Shown one piece after another: positions 43,877 through 52,572 of a DNA stretch of 64,000 nt. Origin of the DNA: ZAX-1 sp046533095 (GTDB lineage Bacteria > Bacillota > Clostridia > Lachnospirales > Lachnospiraceae); contig JAJQRA010000020.1 of the NCBI GenBank assembly GCA_046533095.1, positions 124,001-188,000 on the forward strand, in the 5' to 3' direction. Position 1 is the stretch's first letter, and every line of letters begins with the position of its first letter. A program made the translations under genes and the position numbers. The notes under the pieces were generated by a model, which had not been told where the DNA came from, did no database searches, and saw nothing but the letters and a program-made list of their open reading frames with translations.

Positions 43877-45370
43877 CTATTGTTTTTTAAATGCGATCAG
43901 ATAAAGAACAGCCAGTGCCCATAGTGCCATGACCAAATGACTTACTAAGGTACCCCATAAATAAGCCTTGATGCCAAAGGCGGGTATGATAAAAACAACA
44001 AAAAAGATGCGGATCATTGATCCAATCATATTCATCATAAATGTTATGCTTGTTTTCCCTAATCCATTTAGGATACTGCTTAAGGTAGTAGTCAAATACA
44101 AAAAAGGGCAAATCCATCCGAGTATCATAATTAATGTTCCAGCCAGTTCATTGGCAAACACAACGATTCCAATCCATTTTCCGGCTAGCAGAAAGAAAAA
44201 TGTGCAGGACAATCCAAGTATCGTGCAGTAGAAAAAAGTTTTCTTTACGGTATTTTGTATGTAGCTTCGATCGCCTTTTGCCTGTGCCCAGGAAACAGCG
44301 GGCAACAACATGACGGATACGGAATTTGTAACGGCGGAGGGGAACAATATCATGGGCAAAGCCATACCGGTTAGAACCCCATACACGCTTAATGCAGTGG
44401 AATGGCTATAGCCGAACTCCCGTAATTTGCCGGGAATCATAATGGCTTCTGAACTTTGTAAAAGATTTAGCAAGATTCGATTTGCGGACAGTGGCAGGGA
44501 AAGTGTAAGGATACGCCTGATACAGTGCAGCTGATTTTTACAACGGTTTCTTACTTTGAAAGAATAGGTACTTGCCACAGAATTGATACAAAATAGCACG
44601 GAAACAAATTCACCAATCACAATGCCCCAGACAGCCATATTTACACTGACGCCCTTGCCCTGTTCTGCACTAATCCGGTAAATCAAATAGATACTTCCTA
44701 CGCGGGCAATCTGTTCAATTAATTGGGAAAGGGCAGGAACCGCTGTTTTTTGAAGTCCATAATAATACCCATTGATACAAGCATGGATTGCTCCAAAGGG
44801 AATGGTGATAGACAATATTTTTAACAGAGGAATACAACGAGGCTCCCCCAAAAATTTGACTGCAATGAAATCAGCATAATGATAGAGAAAAAACGTACAT
44901 AAAAAAGACAGGGAGAGGGAGAGGGTGAGACCTGCATATAGGTATGTACGAGCCAAATATAAATTGGGCTGTTTAAAAGCGTTGCTTTTCGTAGCATTAT
45001 GCACTTGTTTAAAAGCATTGTTTTTCGTAGAGCTATGTAATTGTTTAAAAGTGCCAGCTTTCGTAGAATTATGTGGCTGTGTAAAAGTGTTGGTTTTCAT
45101 AGCTTCTGTTGAATCTTTAGAGGCGTCGGTCCCGGCTGTCGCCTCAGCTACAAATTTTGAAATGGCAGTCTGGATGCCTGCGGCAGTAAACGAAAAAGCG
45201 AGGGCATAAATAGGGAAAATCAACTGATAAATACCGATTCCCTCGGCACCGACTGTTTGAGATAAAAATATCCTATAAAAGAAGCCAATAAGCCTGCTAA
45301 GCAGTCCGGCAAGCGTTAAAAATAGCGTTCCGGCTATAAATGGATGCCTGTAAAATTGTTTGTTGTTCAC
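43877..45370 (-). CDS. spoVB: SpoVB/MurJ-like lipid-linked polysaccharide flippase
   Basis: A 497-residue integral membrane protein with about 12-14 helices, of the stage V sporulation protein B/polysaccharide transporter family (FIAGTLFLTLAGLLSRLIGF, VGAEGIGIYQLIFPIYAL, AAGIQTAISKFVAE). It is expected to flip lipid-linked precursors for cortex or cell wall. The preferred start is GTG 45370, with GAGAGG 9 nt upstream, which gives the short N-terminus usual in the family; ATG 45433 lacks a ribosome binding site. Unusually, a hydrophilic insert of about 55 residues made of 14-residue repeats (KxNAFKQxHNxTK) interrupts the protein between helices 2 and 3. Confidence 0.85.
   Translation of the reverse strand: MNNKQFYRHPFIAGTLFLTLAGLLSRLIGFFYRIFLSQTVGAEGIGIYQLIFPIYALAFSFTAAGIQTAISKFVAEATAGTDASKDSTEAMKTNTFTQPHNSTKAGTFKQLHSSTKNNAFKQVHNATKSNAFKQPNLYLARTYLYAGLTLSLSLSFLCTFFLYHYADFIAVKFLGEPRCIPLLKILSITIPFGAIHACINGYYYGLQKTAVPALSQLIEQIARVGSIYLIYRISAEQGKGVSVNMAVWGIVIGEFVSVLFCINSVASTYSFKVRNRCKNQLHCIRRILTLSLPLSANRILLNLLQSSEAIMIPGKLREFGYSHSTALSVYGVLTGMALPMILFPSAVTNSVSVMLLPAVSWAQAKGDRSYIQNTVKKTFFYCTILGLSCTFFFLLAGKWIGIVVFANELAGTLIMILGWICPFLYLTTTLSSILNGLGKTSITFMMNMIGSMIRIFFVVFIIPAFGIKAYLWGTLVSHLVMALWALAVLYLIAFKKQ
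44957..45110. repeat. 42-bp intragenic tandem repeat in the spoVB-like gene
   Basis: Four degenerate units, as read on the plus strand (TGTTTAAAAG, GTTTTCGTAG, AATTATG patterns). They encode the 14-residue repeats NTFTQPHNSTKA, GTFKQLHSSTKN, NAFKQVHNATKS and NAFKQPN in the cytoplasmic or external loop after helix 2. The spacing is a multiple of three, so the frame is kept. Confidence 0.85.
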
Positions 45371-45465
45371 GAAATTGGACCTCTCGTTGCATTCGCCAAA
45401 TATCACTTTGGACTTTTGACTCATTGCCTTCATAGAAATTATTGAATTATATGTTAAAAAATTGC

Positions 45466-45494
45466 TTGACAGAACAAAAATCTCGTGATAATAT
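45466..45494 (+). promoter_or_regulatory. Promoter of the iscR-nifS-iscU-mnmA operon
   Basis: TTGACA (45466-45471), a 17-nt spacer and TAATAT (45489-45494). Transcription would start near 45500, directly before or inside the candidate operator. Confidence 0.65.
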
Positions 45495-45509
45495 GCAATT
45501 ATATCAAAA

Positions 45510-45530
45510 CCCCACTAAATTACTCGGGAT
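45510..45530 (+). promoter_or_regulatory. Candidate Rrf2/IscR operator
   Basis: CCCCACTAAATTACTCGGG is partly symmetric (CCC...AATT...GGG). It sits just after the predicted start of transcription of the iscR operon, where an autoregulating IscR-type repressor would bind. Confidence 0.45.
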
Positions 45531-45542
45531 TTAGATGGAACT

Positions 45543-45740
45543 ACATGACAATAAGCTATACTGTGTACAAATGGTGTAAGTATACGAGGCTGCCATTTGT
45601 GTGCGGGATCCTGCGAGGGCCATGAGGGAGCATAAATGATCGTTGCGATGTAACGATTTGTCATACCCAATAATGCGAAGTGCTATGCATAGCAAAATCC
45701 CGAAGGTTTGCAATGGAAGCATCCGCTAAAACGGATGTAT
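45543..45740 (+). other. Long structured 5' leader of the iscR operon
   Basis: About 250 nt separate the predicted transcription start from iscR. Several hairpins can form: ACAAATGG/CCATTTGT (45567-45600), ATCGTT/AACGAT (45639-45657), the palindrome GCTATGCATAGC near 45683, and CATCCG/CGGATG (about 45720-45737) just before the ribosome binding site. No known riboswitch class was recognised. The 45678-45700 stretch resembles 41709-41732 (GTGCT(A/T)TGC...AGCAAAATCC). Confidence 0.4.
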
Positions 45741-45754
45741 ATGGGGGCTTAAGA

Positions 45755-46180
45755 ATGAAATTATCTACAAAAGGAAGATATGGCTTACGGGCATTTATCG
45801 ATTTAGCGGTTTACGCAGAAGCAGAACCCGTTTCCCTTACGAGCATTGCGGCAAGGCAGGAAATATCCGTAAGCTATTTAGAGCAGCTGATGGCGAAATT
45901 AAAAAAAGCAGGGCTTATTGAGAGCAGTAGAGGGGTAAACGGCGGATATCGGCTGGCGAAATCGGTGGAAACCATTTCAGTAGGGGAGGTTTTGCGTGCA
46001 TTGGAAGGGGATTTGATTCCGGTAGAATGTGCCGGGATTGATGAAACAAAACTGACTCACTGCACCGGTTCTGGAACCTGTGTCAGCAAGACCGTATGGA
46101 AACGTATCAATGACAGCATTAACCAAACGGTGGATAGCATATTCATCGGGGAACTGGTAAGAGAAAGCAAGAATAGTTAA
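45755..46180 (+). CDS. iscR: Rrf2-family iron-sulfur cluster regulator IscR
   Basis: A 141-residue Rrf2 protein with the winged HTH (MKLSTKGRYGLRAFIDLA, GVNGGYRLA) and three cysteines, C92, C103 and C109, arranged as in [2Fe-2S]-binding IscR. It is expected to sense Fe-S status and repress or activate the following nifS-iscU genes. The ATG at 45755 follows a GGGGG-containing weak ribosome binding site; the longer frame from 45680 lies in the structured leader and is rejected. Confidence 0.93.
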   Translation: MKLSTKGRYGLRAFIDLAVYAEAEPVSLTSIAARQEISVSYLEQLMAKLKKAGLIESSRGVNGGYRLAKSVETISVGEVLRALEGDLIPVECAGIDETKLTHCTGSGTCVSKTVWKRINDSINQTVDSIFIGELVRESKNS

Positions 46181-46224
46181 ATAAAAAACAACATGTGCAA
46201 TACCACGCATAGATAGGAGCAGAC

Positions 46225-47412
46225 ATGGCAAAAATGATATATCTAGACAATGCGGCAACGACAAAAACAGCACCGGAGGTAGTATCTGCAATGCTTCCAT
46301 TTTTTACGGAAGATTATGGGAATGCGTCAAGCGTATATGAATTTGGCGGAAAGAGCAAAGGTGTGATTGCAACGGCTAGGGAGATTGTAGCAAACGCAAT
46401 CGGCGCAAAAGAAAATGAGATTTATTTTACGGCCGGTGGCAGCGAGTCCGATAACTGGGCGTTAAAGGAAACGGCGGAGGCATACAAAGACAAGGGAAAC
46501 CATATTATTACATCAACAATAGAACATCATGCGATTTTGCATACCTGCGAATATTTGGAACAGCATGGTTTTGAGGTAACCTATGTAAAAGTGGACGAAG
46601 ATGGTGTCGTTAACTTAAAAGAACTAGAAAATGCAATCCGCCCAACCACGATTTTAATATCCATCATGTTTGCAAATAATGAAATTGGAACAATCCAGCC
46701 TGTGGCAGAAATTGGAGAAATAGCAAGAAAACACGGTGTTTTGTTTCACACAGATGCAGTGCAGGCATTTGCCCATGTGCCAATCAATGTAGATGAGCTA
46801 AATATTGATATGCTAAGCGGAAGTGGACATAAATTAAATGGACCAAAAGGGATTGGATTTTTATACATCCGTACAGGCGTGAAAATACGCTCTTTCATAC
46901 ATGGCGGAGGGCAGGAACGCAAACGTCGTGCCGGTACAGAAAATGTCCCCGGTATTGTAGGGCTTGGCAAGGCCGTTGAACTGAGCTTAGAGAATATGCA
47001 AGAGCGGATAGAAAGGGAAACCCAGCTTCGCGATTACCTCCTAGACCACGTATTGCGCGAAATCCCCTATACGCGGATTAATGGATCAAGGAAAGAGAGA
47101 CTGTCAAACAACGCCAATTTTTGCTTTCAGTTTGTGGAAGGAGAATCCTTATTGATTATGCTTGATATGAAGGGGATCTGCGGTTCATCGGGTTCGGCCT
47201 GTACATCAGGTTCGCTAGACCCTTCCCATGTCCTCTTAGCGATTGGACTTCCTCATGAAATCGCCCACGGCTCTCTACGGCTTACCATAGGGGAGGATAC
47301 AACAAAAGAAGATATTGACTATACCATTGAAGCGGTAAAGGAAATTATAACGCAGCTTAGAGAAATGTCCCCCTTATATGAGGATTTTACAAAGAAAAAG
47401 AGCGAGCAATAA
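46225..47412 (+). CDS. nifS: Cysteine desulfurase NifS/IscS
   Basis: A 395-residue class V aminotransferase-fold PLP enzyme that releases sulfur from cysteine as a persulfide. The N-terminus MIYLDNAATTKTAP is typical; the PLP lysine is K203 in GSGHKLNGPKGIGF and the persulfide cysteine is C326 in GSACTSGS. It lies between iscR and iscU and upstream of mnmA, so it serves both Fe-S assembly and tRNA thiolation. GATAGGAG precedes the ATG. The 176 bp that follow are AT-rich and hold no gene. Confidence 0.96.
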   Translation: MAKMIYLDNAATTKTAPEVVSAMLPFFTEDYGNASSVYEFGGKSKGVIATAREIVANAIGAKENEIYFTAGGSESDNWALKETAEAYKDKGNHIITSTIEHHAILHTCEYLEQHGFEVTYVKVDEDGVVNLKELENAIRPTTILISIMFANNEIGTIQPVAEIGEIARKHGVLFHTDAVQAFAHVPINVDELNIDMLSGSGHKLNGPKGIGFLYIRTGVKIRSFIHGGGQERKRRAGTENVPGIVGLGKAVELSLENMQERIERETQLRDYLLDHVLREIPYTRINGSRKERLSNNANFCFQFVEGESLLIMLDMKGICGSSGSACTSGSLDPSHVLLAIGLPHEIAHGSLRLTIGEDTTKEDIDYTIEAVKEIITQLREMSPLYEDFTKKKSEQ

Positions 47413-47588
47413 AAATTTAAGAAATAAGTAAACAGAACAGGAAGAAAATAGGCAAACAGGACAGAAGCAAAATAAGAAAACAGGAGGAAAGCTTTCAATA
47501 TAAAAATGATGATAATAAAAAATAAAAAAGAGTTTTCCGTACAAAGACGATGATAATTTTGCAAAGGTAATATTAGGAGGAATCAGTT

Positions 47589-48026
47589 ATGTATAGCGAA
47601 AAGGTAATGGATCATTTTAAAAATCCCAGAAATGTCGGGGAGATAGAAAATGCAAGTGGAGTTGGGACGGTTGGCAATGCCAAATGTGGTGATATTATGA
47701 GGATTTTTCTAAATATCAATCAGGAGAATATTATTGAAGATGTTAAATTCAAAACGTTTGGTTGCGGTGCGGCAGTTGCAACGAGCAGTATGGCAACGGA
47801 ACTTGTAAAAGGACGGACGGTTCAAGATGCCCTTACGATAACGAATAAAGCAGTAATGGAGGCGCTGGATGGGCTTCCACCTATAAAAGTACATTGCTCG
47901 TTATTAGCGGAAGAAGCAATTCATGCGGCACTCTGGGACTATGCAGTGAAAAATAAGATCAGTATAGAGGGATTGGTTAAACCAAAAACAGATATTGGTG
48001 AGGAAGCAATAGAAGAGGTGTATTAG
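47589..48026 (+). CDS. iscU: Iron-sulfur cluster scaffold IscU/NifU-like
   Basis: A 145-residue scaffold with the three cluster-ligand cysteines C33 (NAKCGD), C59 (FGCGAA) and C103 (KVHCSLLAEE). The N-terminus MYSEKVMDHFKNPRNVG is that of the clostridial NifU-N family. AGGAGG lies 6-7 nt before the ATG. mnmA starts 3 bp after its stop. Confidence 0.95.
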   Translation: MYSEKVMDHFKNPRNVGEIENASGVGTVGNAKCGDIMRIFLNINQENIIEDVKFKTFGCGAAVATSSMATELVKGRTVQDALTITNKAVMEALDGLPPIKVHCSLLAEEAIHAALWDYAVKNKISIEGLVKPKTDIGEEAIEEVY

Positions 48027-48029
48027 GGC

Positions 48030-49178
48030 GTGCCGGATCAATTTGATTTAAAGCTGGCTTCAAGGTATTTGAATGCACCGCTCCTAAGAAGTGGAAAAAA
48101 GAAAGTAGTAGTTGGAATGTCTGGAGGAGTGGATTCTTCTGTTGCGGCCTATTTGCTAAAAGAACAAGGATATGAAGTGATTGGCGTTACGATGCAGATA
48201 TGGCAGGATGAAGATGAATTTATGCAAGAGGAAAAGGGGGGCTGCTGTGGATTAAGTGCAGTAGACGATGCACGTAGAGTGGCGGCTGATTTAGATATTC
48301 CCTACTATGTCATGAATTTTAAAGCAGAGTTTAAAAAACATGTGATGGATTATTTCATTCGGGAATATCAAAAAGGGCGTACACCAAACCCATGTATTGC
48401 CTGTAATCGTTATGTAAAATGGGAATCACTGTTAAAACGTAGCCTCGACATTGGCGCAGACTATATTGCAACAGGCCATTATGCGCAAATCGCCCAACTT
48501 AACAATGGGAGGGTTGCACTCAAAACATCTGCTACCACAGCCAAAGACCAGACATACGCCCTTTATAATCTGACCCAATATCAGCTTGCCCATACCTTGA
48601 TGCCGATAGGGAAATATACGAAAGATGACATTCGTGCCACTGCAAACAAAATAGGACTGCGAGTAGCAAATAAACCGGACAGCCAAGAAATTTGCTTTAT
48701 ACCCGACAACGACTATGGCGGATTTATCGACCGCGAGGCAAAAGGGGAAATGCCAAAAACCGGAAATTTCATATTAAAAGATGGAACAGTCATAGGAACA
48801 CACTGCGGAATCACGCATTATACCATTGGACAGCGCAAAGGATTAAACCTTTCTATGGGAAAACCGGTATTTGTAACAGAAATACGCCCTAAGACCAATG
48901 AAGTTGTAGTTGGTGACAATGAGGATGTATTCGCAGATTTGCTTTATGCGGACAACTTGCATTATATGTCAGTCAGTGAATTTAAAGAAGGCCAAAAATT
49001 GACTGCCAAAATCCGATATAGCCATAAAGGTGCACCATGTACCATACAACAGGTAGATGCAGATACACTGATCTGTAAATTCCATGAACCGGTACGAGCC
49101 ATTACGCCGGGGCAGGCTGTCGTTTTTTATGATGGTGAATTCGTAGCCGGAGGTGGTACCATCAAATGCAGCAGGTAA
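48030..49178 (+). CDS. mnmA: tRNA-specific 2-thiouridylase MnmA
   Basis: A 382-residue PP-loop enzyme that 2-thiolates U34 of tRNA for Lys, Glu and Gln. The PP-loop GMSGGVDSS is at about residues 29-37. The catalytic cysteines are in NPCIACN (about residue 119) and SQEICFIPDNDY (about 216). It has the C-terminal beta-barrel with GQAVVFYDGE. Start at GTG 48030, with GAGGTG about 10 nt upstream inside iscU. Sulfur presumably comes from the NifS of this operon. Confidence 0.96.
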   Translation: MPDQFDLKLASRYLNAPLLRSGKKKVVVGMSGGVDSSVAAYLLKEQGYEVIGVTMQIWQDEDEFMQEEKGGCCGLSAVDDARRVAADLDIPYYVMNFKAEFKKHVMDYFIREYQKGRTPNPCIACNRYVKWESLLKRSLDIGADYIATGHYAQIAQLNNGRVALKTSATTAKDQTYALYNLTQYQLAHTLMPIGKYTKDDIRATANKIGLRVANKPDSQEICFIPDNDYGGFIDREAKGEMPKTGNFILKDGTVIGTHCGITHYTIGQRKGLNLSMGKPVFVTEIRPKTNEVVVGDNEDVFADLLYADNLHYMSVSEFKEGQKLTAKIRYSHKGAPCTIQQVDADTLICKFHEPVRAITPGQAVVFYDGEFVAGGGTIKCSR

Positions 49179-49185
49179 CCGTTTC

Positions 49186-49212
49186 GTCGTACATCTTGGC
49201 AAGATGTACGAC
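49186..49212 (+). terminator. Perfect hairpin after mnmA
   Basis: GTCGTACATCTTG and CAAGATGTACGAC form a perfect 13-bp stem around one G, 8 bp after the mnmA stop. The downstream GTATGATTTTGATT is T-rich but not a classical U tract, so termination is probable rather than certain. Confidence 0.55.
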
Positions 49213-49259
49213 GTATGATTTTGATTGTATTATAGATGAAAAAATAAGGAGGTCCGGCA

Positions 49260-50795
49260 TTGGAACTTACACAAAGCTATATTGATTCCTTGGCACCTAA
49301 TGCCAATACCATTTCAAATGCTAAGGGTTTGGCGGCGAACAAATTTCAAAAGCTATGCGTATCGCAGGACGACACGCTACTGTTTGGAGAGTGTGTGGGT
49401 AGCGGGAAAAACCCATATAAATGCTCGGTGGATTTTATTGACAAAGAAAACCCTATTGCAAGATGCTCGTGCCCTAGTCGGCAAATTCCGTGCAAACATG
49501 CAATGGGGCTTTTGTATGCCTATTTATATGCTTATAATCGAGGGAAAAGTTTTTCCATCGAAGAAGTACCTGCGGATATAACCGAAAAACGCGGCAAAAT
49601 TGAAAAACGTGCTGAAACGAAGGAAAAGAAGATTGCGGATGCCAAAATGCAGATGTCAGATGCAACAGCACAAAATCCGGATGCGCAAAATTTAGATGCA
49701 CAAAAATTAAATGCGCAAAATCCTAAGGTGAAAAATTCAAAGGCGAAAATAACTGCTGCTAGAAAGAAAATAAATGTTCAATTAGAGGGCATAGATGTGG
49801 CGGAAAAACTTTTGAATAATATCGTTAAGACAGGCATAGCAAGCATAGATGCAGCTATGCGAAAGACATTCGATGAACAGGTGAAGCAACTTGGCAATTA
49901 TTATATAGGTGGCATCCAGACAGCTTTTCATGATATATTGCTACATTTAAAAATGCAAAACGGCGATGATTATAGTTACAGCGACACCATATCCTCATTG
50001 CTTTATATGGGCGAGCTGATTAAAAAATCCCGTGAACATCTAAAAGCCAAGCATGACAGCGAAAATCCATTAACGCTTTTCACCTCATCGGCGATTGAGG
50101 AGCAGATAGGGCATGTTTGGAAATTAGAGGAATTGATACAATGCAATCGGTACATAGAAACGGTCGAAATGGCGCAATTGACTTTTTATAGCTACAGCGA
50201 TGATGCACGGCGAGAATTTGTGGACGAAAGCTTATACATTGAACTTCATGACGGCAACATCTATAAAACCGTGAATTATCGTCCCTACAAGGCATTAAAA
50301 TATGTCAAAGCGGACGACAGCCACTACGATCTCATCAAAGCCAGCGAAGTATTTGTCTATCCGGGAGACGTAAACCCACGCGTGAGGTGGAACAAATATA
50401 CGATGGAACCGTTGACTATGGAGCATGTAGCCCACATTAAATCTTTGGCTAAAAGCAATTTTGCCGAAACGCAAAAAGCGGTAAAGAACCAAATAAGAAA
50501 TCCGCTGTCGGATAAAAATCCACTCTATCTGCTTTCTGTTTCAGATATTCAAATGATTAAAAATGACGAGGAAGAACAGTTGCATATTATTGACGAGCAT
50601 GGTACAAAGCAGTTGCTTATGGATACGGGCTATATAGATGTAAAATCCATGCCCTTTGTAAAACGCCTTGACAAAAAATTACTAATCGGTGGGGCGTTGC
50701 TTGTGATGTTCGCAAATGATATAGACGCAGGGCTGATTGCGGCAAAACCTTTAGCAGCGATAACCGATGGAGGCATTGTGCGTTTTATATACTAA
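49260..50795 (+). CDS. SWIM zinc-finger protein (first gene of the MoxR/vWA cassette)
   Basis: A 511-residue protein. The SWIM motif CxCx6CxH is C69-C71-C78-H80 (RCSCPSRQIPCKH). A Lys/Ala/Asn-rich linker (about 120-175) contains degenerate 6-residue repeats of the type AQN(P/L)DA. The rest is helical, then beta-rich, with no recognised family. SWIM domains bind DNA or proteins. YehQ of Escherichia coli is a SWIM protein encoded with a MoxR ATPase and a vWA protein, and the present gene order recalls that cluster. Start at TTG 49260, with AAGGAGG 7-8 nt upstream. Its own promoter was not identified; the 80-bp gap after mnmA holds a hairpin. Confidence 0.8.
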   Translation: MELTQSYIDSLAPNANTISNAKGLAANKFQKLCVSQDDTLLFGECVGSGKNPYKCSVDFIDKENPIARCSCPSRQIPCKHAMGLLYAYLYAYNRGKSFSIEEVPADITEKRGKIEKRAETKEKKIADAKMQMSDATAQNPDAQNLDAQKLNAQNPKVKNSKAKITAARKKINVQLEGIDVAEKLLNNIVKTGIASIDAAMRKTFDEQVKQLGNYYIGGIQTAFHDILLHLKMQNGDDYSYSDTISSLLYMGELIKKSREHLKAKHDSENPLTLFTSSAIEEQIGHVWKLEELIQCNRYIETVEMAQLTFYSYSDDARREFVDESLYIELHDGNIYKTVNYRPYKALKYVKADDSHYDLIKASEVFVYPGDVNPRVRWNKYTMEPLTMEHVAHIKSLAKSNFAETQKAVKNQIRNPLSDKNPLYLLSVSDIQMIKNDEEEQLHIIDEHGTKQLLMDTGYIDVKSMPFVKRLDKKLLIGGALLVMFANDIDAGLIAAKPLAAITDGGIVRFIY

Positions 50796-50868
50796 TGCGA
50801 AGGAAGTAGCCACCATATTTAAAACTAAATAAAATATTTTTAATCAATTAATATAGAGGAGGCATTTT

Positions 50869-52545
50869 TTGAAACTTCAAATTTTAAGTGATTTATATAC
50901 CGAAACGAATCGTCTTTTTATAGCAGGAAGTAAATTTGCCCAAAATGATCCGCGTGTAATGAAATACATTCCGCAATTAGAAAAAATGGGTGAAAAAGTA
51001 CCGGTTATGGCAAAATTAGCAGGAAAATATATAGATTTGGTAAAAGCGGATTCCGAAAATTCCGCATCTGCGCTTTTGGGCGCGGGTAATTTTTTGTATG
51101 CGGTTTTGGCAACGCAAGGTACTGTAGAAGTGGATGGCGAAACCGTTGAGCCAAAACTCTTTATCACAGAAATCCCCAAGACGCAAACCCCTTATTCAAG
51201 GCTGGAGCCTGTTATATCGGCACTTACGCTTTCAAAATCGGGGCGTTATGAGGTAGTGCAAAATGCATTTGACGAGGGATTGTTAAATGATTTCAGATTA
51301 TATGGACCTTTGGCAACGGCACTTGATGACGGTTATTTGGAATTGGCAACTTTTGTTTGCAAGAACGTAATATTAAACATTGGCTCGATCATGATTCCCT
51401 ATTTGTTGGAAACATATAACGAGCAGGGCAAAAGAGGCGATGCCATGCGACTTGAGCTTTTAGGCGCATTTAAATATGAAGATGTGGAAAAGCTTGCCTT
51501 AAGTGCGGTTGTAAACGGTAGCCCCATGATTGCCGTGGAAGGTGTAAAAATATTAGGCATCAATAAAAATAATGAGCAATATTTATTGAAACTTGCCAAT
51601 GATAGGAAGAGTGCAGTAAGAGAAGCGGCATTCATTGCCCTCATACGGATGGACTCAGCCGAGGGCAAAGAACTTATGATAAAAATGCTAGAAGGCTCCA
51701 AGTATAAGGATGCAGTCGAAGGGGCGGCGTTATGCACAGACACTGCATACGTGACAAAAATAGTGGACCTTGTAAGTTCACATGTTGACACACCCGATAA
51801 ATTTGAAGAAGTGCTACCCTGTTTAAGAAATAAAAACGATGATTGTGTTTATGATTTTTATAAAAAGATTTTGGGGATGAACGCATATCAAAAAACGGTA
51901 AAAGATGGTGCACACGCTTACAATGCTCGCTATGGATCTAGGGTTGACAGCTTCATTTTTGATTGTTTGCTAGAAAATGGGACAAAGAAAGAACTCGAAT
52001 TTTTTGAGGAATTATCCTATATAGATAAAAAGAAAGAGATTCCCCTGCTGATGATGAAATATTTTCAATTGGCAACGAAATTTTACAGCCCGGAAAAAAT
52101 ATATGACAAATTTTCAGGGTATTATGCATCGTCCAAGAACATCGGCATGATGGAAATGTATTTTAATAGTAGTGCTGTCATGGTTGACCGCTACAGCGAT
52201 GATGCTGTAAAAAAATTTCATAAAATACTGGATGCAAAATGGACGGCGCACTTTGTTAAAAAGAATGATTTCGTGGGGATTGCAGCGGCAACCTATGATC
52301 GCCCAAGCGAAACCAAGAACCTTATTCTAAAATGTGTGCGTAAGAAAATCGGTAAACCCAAAATTGATTCTGGCTTGGAAATTGCCATTGGCCTAATTCT
52401 AAAAAAACTGGATAAAGAAGAATTAAAAGAGCTTTCCGATGCACTTCATCGTGAGGAAAAGGTCAACGACCGCCCAAACTATGCGGTAGCCCGTGCACTA
52501 TCTAGTATAGTAACCGAATTAGATGGGAGAAACGAAGCAAACTAA
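50869..52545 (+). CDS. HEAT/ARM-type helical-repeat protein of the MoxR/vWA cassette
   Basis: A 558-residue, almost entirely alpha-helical protein. Its middle part has HEAT-like repeats (for example KLALSAVVNGSPMIAVEGVKIL and DRKSAVREAAFIALIRMDS, about 200-280), in which the DxxxxVRxAA pattern is recognisable. No catalytic motif is seen, which fits an adaptor or scaffold. Start at TTG 50869, with GAGGAGG 7 nt upstream. It lies 73 bp after the SWIM gene and 27 bp before the MoxR gene in the same direction. Confidence 0.75.
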   Translation: MKLQILSDLYTETNRLFIAGSKFAQNDPRVMKYIPQLEKMGEKVPVMAKLAGKYIDLVKADSENSASALLGAGNFLYAVLATQGTVEVDGETVEPKLFITEIPKTQTPYSRLEPVISALTLSKSGRYEVVQNAFDEGLLNDFRLYGPLATALDDGYLELATFVCKNVILNIGSIMIPYLLETYNEQGKRGDAMRLELLGAFKYEDVEKLALSAVVNGSPMIAVEGVKILGINKNNEQYLLKLANDRKSAVREAAFIALIRMDSAEGKELMIKMLEGSKYKDAVEGAALCTDTAYVTKIVDLVSSHVDTPDKFEEVLPCLRNKNDDCVYDFYKKILGMNAYQKTVKDGAHAYNARYGSRVDSFIFDCLLENGTKKELEFFEELSYIDKKKEIPLLMMKYFQLATKFYSPEKIYDKFSGYYASSKNIGMMEMYFNSSAVMVDRYSDDAVKKFHKILDAKWTAHFVKKNDFVGIAAATYDRPSETKNLILKCVRKKIGKPKIDSGLEIAIGLILKKLDKEELKELSDALHREEKVNDRPNYAVARALSSIVTELDGRNEAN

Positions 52546-52572
52546 GTAAAAGAAGTGGAAGGAGAAAATAAT

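Noticed and set aside
45680..45754. N-terminal extension of IscR from ATG 45680
   Set aside because: The extension lies in the hairpin-rich leader and is absent from the Rrf2 family, whose members start at MKLSTKGRYG.
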